A stretch of 64,000 nt of DNA from the NCBI GenBank assembly GCA_014529385.2, contig CM043953.1, positions 86,636,342 to 86,700,341 of the forward strand, read 5' to 3'. The notes below the pieces were generated by a model. That model searched no databases. It worked only from the letters and a program-made list of their open reading frames with translations, and had not been told where the DNA came from. The DNA comes from Adiantum capillus-veneris. Lineage: Eukaryota > Streptophyta > Polypodiopsida > Polypodiales > Pteridaceae. Made by a program: the position numbers and the translations under genes. Shown here in pieces: positions 1 to 12,759 of this stretch (position 1 is its first letter; each line of letters opens with the position of its first letter).

Positions 1-815
<815 letters not shown>

Positions 816-1015
816 GTGTAATGGTTTCTTTTCGGTATTTTCATATCTTAATTTTGTGATTTGGGTATGTGCGGGAACCTTATCAAATTATGAACATTCT
901 AGTGAGGGGTCTGCCAAGAGGATGTGTTTTATCTGTACATACACTTGCTTAGGCACATGCTGTTTGATATTTTTGAGTTTTCTTCTAACTGTAATTTTTT
1001 AAATAAAAATTTCAG

Positions 1016-3362
1016 TGGGATTGGAATAGTGAATGCAATAGAGGTGGTCAATGCGTTTGAAGGAGAGGAGGGGTTGCAAAAATTTAAAGAATGGCTTGAT
1101 GCACCAGACTTCACTCTGCTAGGTAAAATTGGCCAGAAGAAACAGACGAGAAAGAAGAAAGTTGATAGAGAAAATGAGGCTGAAGATACTCAGGCTGATG
1201 AAGAGCCTTCTGACACTGCACAGGGAGGATCAACGTATAATCTGCAACAGCAGGGCTTCATGAACAGACATGTGAGGTTTCCATGCCTGCCTCGGCAGAG
1301 CTGCAAATGTTCAACCTTTTCCATGTGTGCAAGCATTTGACTGCCTTCAATTCATGTCTCATGTGCTTGGGCTGGTTTAAGACTTCAGCAAGAGTATGTC
1401 TTAGGTAAAAATGTCTATGTCATGTTTGCATGGATCTGGTTTTTCCCATTTGAGTGGAGCATTTTGTTGGGGTGTGGCCTTGTCTGAAGCTCATTCACAG
1501 AATTCTTGCTATGCCTGCATGTTTTGTGACTGCAATGCTTGAAATAACTGTCTTTTCCCATTCAATTAGTGTTCTTGCAAACTACTCAGCTATACGCTAA
1601 TATGTTTTTCATGTGAATGTTTGTGTCCTCATATGCGAATCTGATTTGTTGGTTATTAAATGTATGCTTTTACGCACTCAAACATCTAGTATTTATGAAT
1701 ACTAATATTTTTTTCTTTTTACAGCGTGCAGTCAGCAAGAATTGGAATGTTCCTGAAAGCTTTCCTAATCCGATGGTAATTAATGCATATAGATCTCCCC
1801 AGGTCGACAAATCTTCTGAGGCTTTTATGTGGGGGAGGCCTGACCTAGAGGCCCTTCGAAGGTAAAATCAAATAGGAAAGCTTTCTATCATTTCAGAGTG
1901 TTGCTCGTGTTGAAAATGATATTTTTATAAATAGTAGGGAAATGATCATTGTCTTAGTAAGTGTCAATTTGTGAAGGTTATGCTTGGAGAGGTTTGGATG
2001 GAACAAGAGTAAGTCTGATGAGTTATTGGTACCTGTTTTGAAGGAACACGATCGGCATGAGGTTGGTCTCAAGAGTTCTACATTGTTTCTTTTCTTGGAC
2101 AGATCTAATCTAATTTTGTGTGCTAATGTAATGCGTCTTGTTTCGTAGACACAACTACGTTTGGAAGCGTTTTACAGTTTCAATCAGCGGTTTGCAAAAA
2201 TACGTAGCAAGCGAATACAGAAGGCAGTGTCTCGTGGAACTGGGCGCTTATCCTCAGAATTGGTGGACTTTCCAAAAGCAGATGATTTCCAGGAGGCTTC
2301 TCCAATTGAAGGAGAAACAAATGATCCAAATGACAAACATGAACTTGACCACAAGCTTATGCCATCAATGAAGGCAGCTGCAAAGAGGGCTGCAGGCTCT
2401 AAGGGAAGGAAAATGAAAGCAAGTCAAGCTGAACAAACTCAAGGTGTGGCTATTCGTGGAAGAGGGAGGGGTAGAGGAGGAATAAAATCAACAAGTGGGC
2501 GGGCAAAAGCTTCCAATAGATCTGACTTGAGGCTCTCAGCAGAGGCCTCCTTGAGTGATAGGAGCTCAAGTGAGGACATCTCAGCTTTGGACCAGACCAA
2601 ACGGATGGACGAAGTTGATAGTGCTGTTCGTCGACGTGTGAGTTTTTGGTTTCTCTCTGTAGAATTTTGCAGTCCATGATCTTGGAGTGCTGTTAATTTG
2701 ATGTGTGTGAAAACTGTTTTTTGCAGTCTAATCGTCTTCCTCAGAGAGCAATCTACAATTTTTCGGGTTCAGAAGAGGACATGGAAGACGGTCAACTTGA
2801 GAAGTTGAAGGCAGGAGGCAGCCCTGATTGTGTTAATAGAATCGCCCCATCAGACGTCAACGGTGCTGAAGAATCTTCTGTATTTTCAAGTAGCAAAGTT
2901 TTAGAGGCAGAGAGGAATGGAGATCGTGGGGAGACAGGAGTTACAAGTGTCGAGGGACAGTATGGATGGCAAAAGCAAGGAGATGGAGACCACTTGATCC
3001 TGGGCGGCGGCTTTTGTGCTCCCGATGCTGATAATGGAAGCATAGAAGAAGCACCGTGTCGTCCTCTGGAACTACTTGATGACAGCTACTTAGTCATGGG
3101 TGGTGGTTTTTGTGCTGTTGATGCTGAAGATGGAAGCATCCAACAACAATCATTTGACTCGCAGGAGCTGCATACTGTGGAGGGAGGTGTTAGTGTAAAT
3201 AATGACTTTAACATTACTGCAATGGAGAGTGTCGGCTCTGATTCGCCCTTTGTGGGCGAAAAAAAGCTCCTCAACAGTGAAAGAGCAGGTCCATCATCTG
3301 AACTAGAGCCCTCATTCCGTGCTGTTCCGTTATTGAGAAGAAAGAAGCGGCGTATTAGCTGA
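1016..3362 (+). CDS. UVH3: UVH3/XPG (RAD2-family) DNA repair endonuclease, C-terminal exons
   Basis: The family is the structure-specific endonuclease that makes the 3' incision in nucleotide excision repair in the nucleus. Five exons with GT/AG borders and matching phases can be read: 1016-1271, 1725-1861, 1977-2061, 2149-2637 and 2727-3362 (stop TGA 3360-3362). The first encodes GIGIVNAIEVVNAF, the helix-hairpin-helix end of the XPG nuclease core. The next give VSKNWNVPESFPNP, FMWGRPDLEALRR, then KSDELLVPVLKEH, then FYSFNQRFAKIRSKRI, all close to plant UVH3. Exon 4 ends in a glycine/arginine-rich basic stretch. Exon 5 has the paired GGGFC motifs typical of plant UVH3 C-termini and ends in a basic LRRKKRRIS tail. 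The catalytic N-terminal exons lie upstream of the window. The splice frame carries no stops or frameshifts, so the gene looks functional. The intron before 1016 is over 1 kb and carries R1 and a microsatellite. Confidence 0.92.
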
Positions 3363-5330
3363 AAATGCCAAGGCATTTTTAAATGAATTTATGGTTACAA
3401 AAGGACAGTTGGCATGGGAATCTTTGAGGCCTAAAACCAAGAAAGTGGTTTTTGGAACTAAGAAGGCCAATTCCGGTGCCAACTTACCTGGAAATTGAGA
3501 AGCAAAAGACTGACAGAATCCGAGGCTTTGAGTTTTTAAGCTTTACCGAGTTCTAATTTTTTTCTTCTTCGGCTCTGTCGTTTGAGAGGGATTGCAGCTA
3601 CAATGTATTACTAAGTTCAATTGTGCCATATTGTTGGAGAATGGGACTTGAAATTGAGTTTTTGTAGCGTCTTTGTATCATAGCTAATAGGTGAGTGTCA
3701 CAATTTATGCTGCTCTTCTGGCCACAGCAATCAATGCCTGTAGGCCTATGGGGGTCTGCCATCATTTTACAAGTGTACACACAGGAATTTGGACCAGCAA
3801 TTAATATGTCCCATCCTGTATTTGGCGTGCGGCTGTTGACTAGTTTTCAGTGATTTGTGTTCACTTGAGATTGGCATTTTGATTGTAGTAAATTGAGAAA
3901 TCTCCATTTTCTGAATTGAATTGTGAAACTGGTTCTGTTTTTATATGGGTATATCTAGCATGTTATCTTGATTGATCTAAACAATAGACAGACAAGTACA
4001 ATGATGTAATATATAATCTTGAAGGGCATTGAAATGAACCAGCCATTTTCAGTAATTGAATTACATTAGTTTTCTGACAGGTGTTTTGATTTGTGGAATG
4101 TGTCTGCAAATGGGCTTAATGACTTGTGTGAATGTTGCCAACTTTCCAAGCATTTGTCATGCTGGAGTGGTTGTTTATTGTCTTGCTAAAGTTCTAGCAT
4201 CTCAAATGAATAGCCCAATGTGTTTCTAGTATTTATTTTACAGGGCGATGATGTTTTGGACCTACGAGTTTTGGGACGCAGCAGCCCTCGCCAACGTTTT
4301 GCCAGGAGTGGAGCAGCACTCAGAAATGCAGCATCAAGCGGGCAGTTTCGTGGCTGTTTATGCCATACGTTCTGAAATGCCATCCCGGAAGGTGAAGACT
4401 GTATTTTGAGACACTACATTGGCCTTGGGTAGTTTTCTTGATTGCCTTGACAATATTTCCCACGTAGCCTCGACATCAAGAATGGCTCGTCATCAACGAT
4501 CAGCTATCTTAACTAGTGCTCAGTGGGTACACACAAGGCCTGAGAGCCATTGATAACTTAGAGAAGAGGTATTGTTTGGCTTGGGAATGTAAAGCCAAAG
4601 GCAAATGCAAGAGCTTGCACAAGGACAACGGCAAAGGCTAGCTTGACAAGGTTGGCCGAGACAACCTTTGCACGGCATGGCACATGTGGCGGCGGCCACA
4701 GTGGCCTTGAAGCTTTGTAGTCAGGTGGCAGTTGCCACAACTAGTGCCAGAGAGAGGCTTTTGAGCGGCAGAGGGGAGCTCCGAATCCTTGATTCGGACC
4801 TGTGTGTTGGAGTTCAAGTTATTGGTGTTTGAATCCGTGAGTCAGAGTTCAAGGCACATGCATGGCAAGGAACCAACACGACATATACAAACACTATAGA
4901 TGTGCACAAAATCCATTGTTGGCTTGACTATGGACAAGATGTGTTCCCAAAGTTCATTGCCTAGGAAAGTTTGGTTGTGATGTGTTTATAGTTCACAAAT
5001 GGGCATTCTTGCATGTAGTGTGGTCTACAATTCAACTTTGTGAGGCAACTAATGCTCAAGATGACATTCTTCTCCGGGAAAAGATTGGTCAAATCCGAGG
5101 TGTATTCAATAGGGACAATTGCTAGGGTGTCCATGGTAGCTTCTTCATCGATTTGGTCTTCCTACATATGTCCACCATGAGCTGCAAAGAGGGTGTTTAA
5201 CTTATAGAATCTCAAGTGAATAGTCCAATGTATTCCTACAATTTATTTTGTCTTTAGGTATTTATTTTACTTATTTGACAAGATCCTAGGTAGGGCAATT
5301 CCTGGAGGGGGTACTTATGGACCCCAAAGT
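3363..5330 (+). other. UVH3 3' flank and intergenic DNA
   Basis: No second gene is recognisable. The start is probably UVH3 3' UTR. Two stretches stand out. From 3361 to 3500 a 46-codon open frame, shifted by one base from the UVH3 frame, is rich in lysine. At 4242 a good acceptor (TTTTACAG) precedes a 43-codon open frame to 4379 that is rich in arginine and serine. They could be alternative 3' exons, but nothing proves it. Confidence 0.5.
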
Positions 5331-5331
5331 A

Positions 5332-5510
5332 GTATATAAGAAGTACCCAGCTCCCATTGTCTGACAATCTAATTTCATTGCTCAATTGGTTGGTTCATGT
5401 ATCTCTCTCTCTTTTGTACTCAAACATGGTATCAGATTCACCAATTGTAACTTTTTGGTCTCATAGGTCATTTTGGCCTTTTGAAGACGTTAGTTTAACA
5501 TTTCATTTCA
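5332..5510 (+). repeat. LTR-like end with primer-binding-site-like block and R1 3' module (copy 4)
   Basis: A TATATAAG box at 5332-5339 is followed by about 85 bases ending CAAACA at 5424. Next comes TGGTATCAGATTC, which resembles the initiator tRNA-Met primer site TGGTATCAGAGC of plant LTR retrotransposons. The following bases to about 5510 match the 3' module of R1 (CATAGGTCATTTTGGCC, then TTTTGAAGACGTTA). Here the module is not followed by a microsatellite. It may be the 5' LTR end and leader of a retroelement that contributed the R1 3' module. Confidence 0.45.
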
Positions 5511-5641
5511 GTTTCTAGCTCCAAAAATCACTCACTTGGCACTTGGGGTTCTTCCATCCTTCTCCAGAAATTGTTACATGGAATAGAGCTCGCAGAGAAA
5601 ATGGGAGGGAATGGCACGTTCAGTAGAGAGGCGAGCGTGCA

Positions 5642-5642
<1 letters not shown>

Positions 5643-5692
<50 letters not shown>
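5643..5692 (+). repeat. Microsatellite (GA)n
   Basis: About 25 uninterrupted GA units. Confidence 0.97.
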
Positions 5693-5695
<3 letters not shown>

Positions 5696-5878
5696 TGCAC
5701 CAACTATAATAGGGGGGTTCTTTTTTTTAAGTATTGAATTTTTTGGTTCGATCCTTGAAAAAATTTAATTGGGTTGAAGGTAGACAAAGTATTGGTATCC
5801 CAAAGTGCTCTTCTTTTTTCATTAGTTTCAAAAGCCCACTTTCCTTGATGTTGAAAGGAAAGTTGGCTTTCCTTTTAT

Positions 5879-5971
<93 letters not shown>
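5879..5971 (+). repeat. Compound microsatellite (CT)n(CA)n
   Basis: About 9 CT units run straight into about 37 CA units. Confidence 0.97.
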
Positions 5972-5972
<1 letters not shown>

Positions 5973-6485
5973 CTATCATTGTATTCCGACTTTGGATGAA
6001 TCCACCGACACGTCGCGCTTGAAACATTAGACCACCCATATGTTTCCCCCAGCTACTAAACCATGTTCTTTGCTAGAAAAGAAAATCGTAGTCATCCTTA
6101 TTTGCTTGAGCCTATCCCCTTGTCAGCTATACACCCTATCACAGTCAATCGGCTTAGCTCCCACTCCCTTCGATGCTTGATGGGGCACTGAGGCAATGGA
6201 TAAGAGTCATATGTGCTATGCACATTATACTCAATGCAAGTCTGAGAGTATGAGTACACCAGACAACTAGAGTGTTAATGTTTACTCACATTTGAACTTG
6301 CTTCTCTCACACTATCAGCCATGACTTAGACTTACACACTTTCTTCTCCTAGCCACAGTGTGGATTCTCTTTGCAATTCTCATCATCATGATCTTGGAGC
6401 ATCAAAAGTCACTTATCAATCCCATACGAAGTATATCACATGTATCTTTGGTCCCATATGTCATTTGATCTCTGAGAACGATAAT

Positions 6486-6489
<4 letters not shown>

Positions 6490-6573
<84 letters not shown>

Positions 6574-6579
6574 ACACAC
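6490..6579 (+). repeat. Compound microsatellite (CT)n(C)n(CA)n
   Basis: Fifteen CT units, a run of about 41 consecutive C residues (6519-6559), then about 10 CA units. The C-run on one strand is a G-run on the other and could fold as i-motif or G-quadruplex. Assembly length of such a run is unreliable. Confidence 0.95.
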
Positions 6580-6730
6580 GTCCACACAATGTTTGTAAAA
6601 ACCAAGGTTTAATGTATTTTGACTTGATTAAGTTGCAAAATTTGGAGTAGATTTCGAGTTTGCTTAGTTTTTTTTTTTTGAAAAATTTCACAAGTTTTAG
6701 TGTCTTGCACTTTGCGCCTCCCACCTTATA

Positions 6731-6732
<2 letters not shown>

Positions 6733-6777
<45 letters not shown>

Positions 6778-6784
6778 CACACAC

Positions 6785-6820
<36 letters not shown>

Positions 6821-6829
6821 ACACACACT
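6733..6829 (+). repeat. Compound microsatellite (CT)n(CA)n
   Basis: About 21 CT units followed by about 25 CA-type units with one GC and one TA interruption. Confidence 0.96.
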
Positions 6830-6866
6830 CTTTGTCACTTCAATCTAGATGAAATTGTATCAGGCC

Positions 6867-7171
6867 TAGGGTAAGACCGGGTAGGCCAAGGGCCAAGATG
6901 GAGCCATGCGGTCAAGGGGGCCCTATTATTAGCAAGGCAGGACCTATAATATTTGCAAGCCAAGGGTTAGGACAGAGCCATGCGGTCAAGGGGGCCCTAT
7001 TATTAGCAAAGCAAGGCCTATATATTATAGTCCCTGCCTTGCTAATAATAGGATCCCCTTGACCGCATGGCTCCGTCCTACAATATATATGCTTTGCCTT
7101 GCTAATAATAGGGCCCCTTTGACCGCATGGCTTCGTCTTTGCTCTTGGCCTGCCCACCAGTCTTACCCTAA
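6867..7171. mobile_element. Foldback / MITE-like element with four-copy inverted module
   Basis: The left end TAGGGTAAGAC is mirrored at the right end by GTCTTACCCTA. A module of about 35 bases starting GAGCCATGCGGTCAAGG and ending ATTATTAGCAA occurs twice directly in the left arm (6901-6936, 6976-7010) and twice inverted in the right arm (7039-7073, 7099-7133). The axis lies near 7020-7030 in an AT-rich TATATATTATAG loop. RNA from either strand could fold as a long hairpin. There is no coding potential. I could not identify a target-site duplication. Confidence 0.8.
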
Positions 7172-9891
7172 GCTTGACATTATTCATACCTTGGAGAAGT
7201 GTTTTCGTCCTAAAAAACAAAAGTGGTTGTATCTTCCTAAGAACACTAATGTTTTATGTAGTGGAATCCTACATGAATCCAGCTGTTCGTTTGACCAGAA
7301 CTTGGTTTAGTAGGAGTTTCAATCGAATCAAGAATAACATCTTCATTTTCCACATTGTTGTCCCTTTGCAACTGTCTTGAGTAACCGGCCCATATCCAAC
7401 ATAGCGTGTAAACTCCATTAGAAAGCACATGAGCATACTGAACAAGTTATCACAACAAAGATGTACCACAAAGAGTACCTCTTTTCACTTTCCATGAAAG
7501 TAATTGGCTGACGTAACTCATCAGCAAAACTTAAGTCCTTGACTTGGTATCTTGTTTGAATCGGTACACAACCCCACCATAACTAGTGTTCAAGGTTGAG
7601 AACCTAACTTACATATGAAGAGACTAAAACTAGTCGCAAACATGCTTGACCTTATGAGTAGCAAACTCCAACTAGAGCAATACATTGTATTTAGATTGCT
7701 TGGTGCTAATGTACGTGCTTCGCATATCCTTTAGCACAAGATTACACTTGTAATTTTCTTACCCTCGTTGGATAAATGACATTACCAAGGTGTGTTTCCC
7801 CACCGTTTACAGATAGTGGAGAAACACAAGATTACACTTGTAGTTTGCTTATCCTCTTTGGATAAATGATAGTACCGAAGTGTGTTTCCCCACCGTTTCT
7901 AGACAGTCTTCCAAAATGACTGGTAAACAGGGATTAGAATACCTTATAACATTGTTGAGGATTCAAAAGTGTCAATAATAACCATCTTGGTTAATGTAAA
8001 AGGTCCACAAGAATCCAAACCGAGCCATGACCTCTATTGGTGAGTGTTAGATCTATGTCATGAATATGCATGCCGCTCCAAATCTGGCTTTGTTAAACAC
8101 TAGGGCTCATAACACCTAGTGTACATGCATTTAGCAAAAACAAAATCAAACCTGCATATCCATGATCATATTTTCCAATACTTATGGCGAATGTGATGCT
8201 CATAGCATACATGAGAGAGGAGTGTAAATAGTTCTAAAAAGAAACTAAATACTATCTACTACAATCATTTGCAAGCCTCGCTGAAATGTTTGAACCATAT
8301 TAGAATGTGAAGCATACGTCACTTCTAGGTACAAACAATAAGTTTTCTAGGTACAAACAATAAGTCACTTCTAGGTACAAACAATAAAACATTTTCATTA
8401 ACAACAGATAGCCTTTCTATATGAGTAAACAACCATCCATTGATATTGTTTAGCAACACTTGTAACCTTAATAATTCGTTCTGAGTATTCGACAAATTTT
8501 TGCCTCAAAAATTGTTCCTAATGCAGTGTGCTCAAAATTGTCTAGCAAACGGATTTGACCAGCACTTGGAGACTTTGTCGTAACACATAATTGAAGTAGC
8601 GGGCGCCAGTGTCAGTCCCAGAGACTCATATTCTCCACATGTGGAATATGTCTCAACTAAGGATGTCTGAAAAAAAGACAACCTTCAAGTGCGAAACGTA
8701 CTTGTGTGTGGAGGTAACCAAAAACACTCTACGATGGGAGTGAGAGGGACCCTCATTAACCTTGCTCCACATTGGCTAAACCGATCTCCTTTAGTTCCTA
8801 GACCATGTTGTATCTCATGTGACAACATGTGCCAAAGAAATCCCTACATATAGGTCCATAACTGCATATTGTCGGAATGTATGTTGGATACTACGACCCC
8901 AAATACTTTGCTCCTACATGACCTTGTCATGTCTCTTAAAGAGCAAAATGGATGAAAACATAGAAGTTTATGCATCCTACTTGGAAAAGTAAACAAATAC
9001 ATATTCAAAAAATAAATAAAATCAAATCACATGCGTACCTGGAGATTGAACATAGTGTTCACTTACGTGTAGTCAAATGTACTTGCCCAAATTCTCACAT
9101 GCGAAAACGTAGGAACACTAATTGAAATTTAGTGAAAATCAAGTAGTAGTGTATGGGTAACCTTGGGTGTTTCCTTTGCAATCCAAACCCCTTGGTTGAA
9201 ACCTAGGTTGTCAAATGCCTTGGTTAGACCATGCAGGGAAACTGCTCAACTAACAGCCAATAGTAATTGAAGTCAACTTTAAAAGTTGAACTTGTCACTA
9301 CCCATTGGCAGCTTGTGGACTTCTTTCCTTGAAAGGGCAAGTGTGAAGGTTACAAGAATTGACCTTCTCAAAACTTAGTAAGTGATTTAGTTATCACGAG
9401 CTCGGTCTTACCTCAAAACTGTGCTTAGATAGACACTCTTATTGCTATAGACAGAATTGAAAATCCGCTCAAGTTGGAATCATATTCACAACTGGATCTT
9501 TTCTAGACCTAAAAGTTCATAGTCTTGAGTTTTTGTGAACAACCATGTTGTCTGATGAGTTTTTGTGAACAGCCGTGTTGTCTGAAATGCTTGCTTCTTC
9601 TATACACCTTGGTAGAGATAAGCTTGTATGAGTTTAAGACTTTCAAAAACTCAACTTAATCTTCACACTTAAGTATGTAGTGCTAAAATAACACCCAAAA
9701 ATTTAGTAATGGTAAGACTCTTGCTTGTCCGTTAGAAACAATGGATACTCAACTGGATAAAATGGTTCAATCGTGAAAGCAATCACCGATGGATTACAAA
9801 TAGATTGCTCTTAGCCCTTCGTGTTACCATATCGACATAGAAAGAGTTTAGTAAAATCATGCCTAATTTCACTTTTTTCGCAGAGAATTAG
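7172..9891. other. Non-coding stretch with small tandem duplications
   Basis: No gene or element is recognised. At 7735-7913 a 90-base unit, starting CACAAGATTACACTTGTA and ending in CCCCACCGTTT, is repeated twice in tandem with about 10 differences. At 8319-8386 a motif containing TTCTAGGTACAAACAATAA occurs three times. At 9530-9590 the phrase GAGTTTTTGTGAACA(A/G)CC is duplicated. All other reading frames are short and without recognisable similarity. Confidence 0.6.

Positions 9892-9941
<50 letters not shown>
9892..9941 (+). repeat. Microsatellite (GA)n
   Basis: About 25 GA units. Confidence 0.97.
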
Positions 9942-9944
<3 letters not shown>

Positions 9945-10799
9945 TTGAACTTAGGAAAAACCCTTATTCTACAGTGTTGTATGCCCCCTACGTATGTCTC
10001 TGTGCAGGTAATGGCTGTGTCATAGCTCATCATATAAGCATACAATAGTGTGCTTGTACAACGCTCTCGTACCATAAGTCACATCTTGACCCACTACCTT
10101 GCATGTGGTCGTGACTGTACTAGGGTGACTTAAGTATGGTACTTTGCCTGCGAATAAACATAAATCAAAAAATGTTTTGAGGCATCCATAACTTACACGG
10201 CAGGGCCTATATAGGGCAGTGTTGGGTGGAGAATTTCATGCTTCAGTCCCCTCAATCTCACATTGTTTTCGAGGAGGACGAAAACTCTTCTCCAAGGGGG
10301 GAGTAACTAATCTCCATGGGTAATTTTGTCTCATGCTATGCCTATTGGAATGGATGGTTACATTGTCTGGTGGGTGAGTTTTGGACCTCCTATCATATAC
10401 ATACCACACTCTCTTATGGCAGTGTGCCTTGCTGATATCATAATTCCCTTGGGTGGGAACTGGTTTTGGTTAAGGCTTTTGGTGGGTGCTGAGGCTTGGT
10501 TGCTTGGTGGGACCCCTTGGCAAAAACTCTTATTTTAAATCTATTACCCTAGTTTTGGGGTGGGAAACCATGCACTGATTGGGTTAGCATATCATGAGTT
10601 TTATTATTATTACCTACCTACCATTGCATTAGTAGTTATTGCAATTTCCCTGAGCTGCACATCGAGGTTGTGTCCATCTGTGGTGCTGCGTGATCTTTAA
10701 CTCTTGTACCCCCAAAGGTCTTCTTCTTCCCCTCGTGTTGGTTTTCTAATGAGACTGCAACTAAATCATCGACTGTAGAACTCTTTTACTACCTGCTCT

Positions 10800-10856
<57 letters not shown>

Positions 10857-12750
10857 CTGTGCCGGCTTGAAGCCTTGCTTGATGAGAAGCCTATTGCAAT
10901 CGCTCTGCTCTTGACTCTTCCATATTTGGGTATTGAGGAGATTCTATAGCAGGCGTGGTTGATCTTAACACAACTTTCGAGGGATACTCCTCCGAATCGC
11001 ATGGGATTCTACAGCTGGCTATGGTTATTTCTTGGTTGTATATCGAGGATGCTGATTGGAGTCCACTGATAGTTGGGTTGCTGACTTAACCAACCAAGGT
11101 GAGGGTTTTCTACATCCTCACTTAGCCTTGTTTTAATCATGGTTTCATTAAAAATTATTAAAAGTAAGAGAGGGTGCTAGTAGCTTCTCTGAGGGTTTAG
11201 GTCTCGCAACTTGAAGATGGCTGAGAAGCCCGCTGCCTCATAGGCTCTGTTCTTTTGGATGTTGACTAAACCAATTGTGGCTATTTGCTTTGTTAAAATA
11301 TTGAGCATAAACAAAGGGTTAAACTCAAAAAAAGGAGGTGGCCTGATGGCTATCATGAGTATCTTCTTACGTTCAAGGTGCCTGGAAATTAATGATCCTG
11401 ATGGATGATTTTCTTTGCTGTGCAAATATATTGTCGGTCTCTGATGTGATTTAATCATGTTGTTGTGGATATGTTTAATAATGCCCTTTTTGGTTCCTGC
11501 CAAAATTGAGTGGATTGTTGTAATTGATACTGTAATTCACATCATTTGATTTACTGTCATGCATATATTGCATGGGAGCATCTAATTCTTATTGATGCCC
11601 TTTTGCATTCTGTAAAAAAATGCTCATTTAAATAGCTATACATGTTATTTTGGGCATGGGCATATCTAGTTTGATAAGGGGTGCGACCACACTTTCAAAT
11701 CGGGTAGAAGTAATGGCCGGGTGTGGGTTTTGCTTAGCTTGAACTGATGTGAAGATATGGATGTTGTATCTGTTGATACTTGTTTCACCTTGGATATTAT
11801 TAATACCTACTCTGGTTGGCTGCTATGGAATGTATTGCATAGGTTTTATCTCACTAGTTTTGATCTTTTACATTATTATAGCTTGAAACCATTCATTTAG
11901 ATTTAGCCGATTTTGTAGTGGGTGCATAGGTGTGAACCTTGGATGTGGGTTTTGCCTGGCTTTGCTTAGTGGTTAGCATACCTTATGGTTGATATGATTT
12001 TTGCTCATCTGAAGTAAATGGGAAAGTAGCCTTAGTATATAAGGTACCTAGGTCATTTTGTAAAGGAGACTTTTATCATAATCAAAACTTTAGCGCTGCC
12101 GTCTACTGTGTGTGAGAGAGAAAGAGAGAGAGCGTGAGCTTCATCCTCTCGCTACGCCCGGCTCACTCAACGCATTGGAGATCCGACTGCACCATTGTTG
12201 TAGGCTTGAGGAGAGCTACGCGACAACGCCAAGCATTCCACGCGAGAAGAAGCCCACACGCCGACGCATCTACGAGCTATTTGTGGCCGTAAGTGTATCA
12301 AACGATGTCTGTTTTCTGTGTGCTAGTAGTCTATAGAATCATGGCGACATAAGCTACGCATAGGTGCTCATAAATTTCAGTTTCGGGCACTTTCAAAATT
12401 CTGCTCTGTCATCCTACGCGTTTTCCGCAAATGGGTTTAGAGTGTAGAAGCTTAGGGACAGGTGTATCCTAGTGAGGGGATGGTGTTCCTTAAGTTTCGT
12501 ACGAATCTGGCATGATTAGGTGAGTTACCTTCCGTATGTGTGTATGTGGCTAGGTGGTGTAGTTGAGAGCAGTGAGGTTCTTGATTGTGGTTTAGTTGGC
12601 CTTCCTGAGTGTTGTATGTGTAGGATGGTCTTAGCCTGACAATCTTAAGAGATTTCCTCCGTGTGCCTATCGTGTCATCTGTGTCCTCGATTGACATTAT
12701 GTTGATCTAGGTAGTGTTTGCATGCACTTCATGGGTGTGTGAGTCTCTCC
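9942..12750. other. Non-coding stretch with a (CT)n tract and an LTR-like promoter remnant
   Basis: No gene is recognised. A (CT)n microsatellite of about 25 units lies at 10803-10855. At 12036-12110 a TATATAAGG box, a short interval and a GAGAGAGA-rich leader are followed by a GC-richer stretch to about 12290, resembling the R-U5 part of a decayed LTR. At the right end (near 12757) CCGTCCAACA precedes the E3 coding remnant and could be the edge of the E3 3' LTR; I could not match it to the LTR at 43155. Confidence 0.4.
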
Positions 12751-12759
12751 CGTCCAACA

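Noticed and set aside
12112-12336. Short basic open frame after a GAGAGA leader as a gene
   Set aside because: No similarity recognised, and the context (TATATAAGG, GA-rich leader) fits a decayed LTR better.
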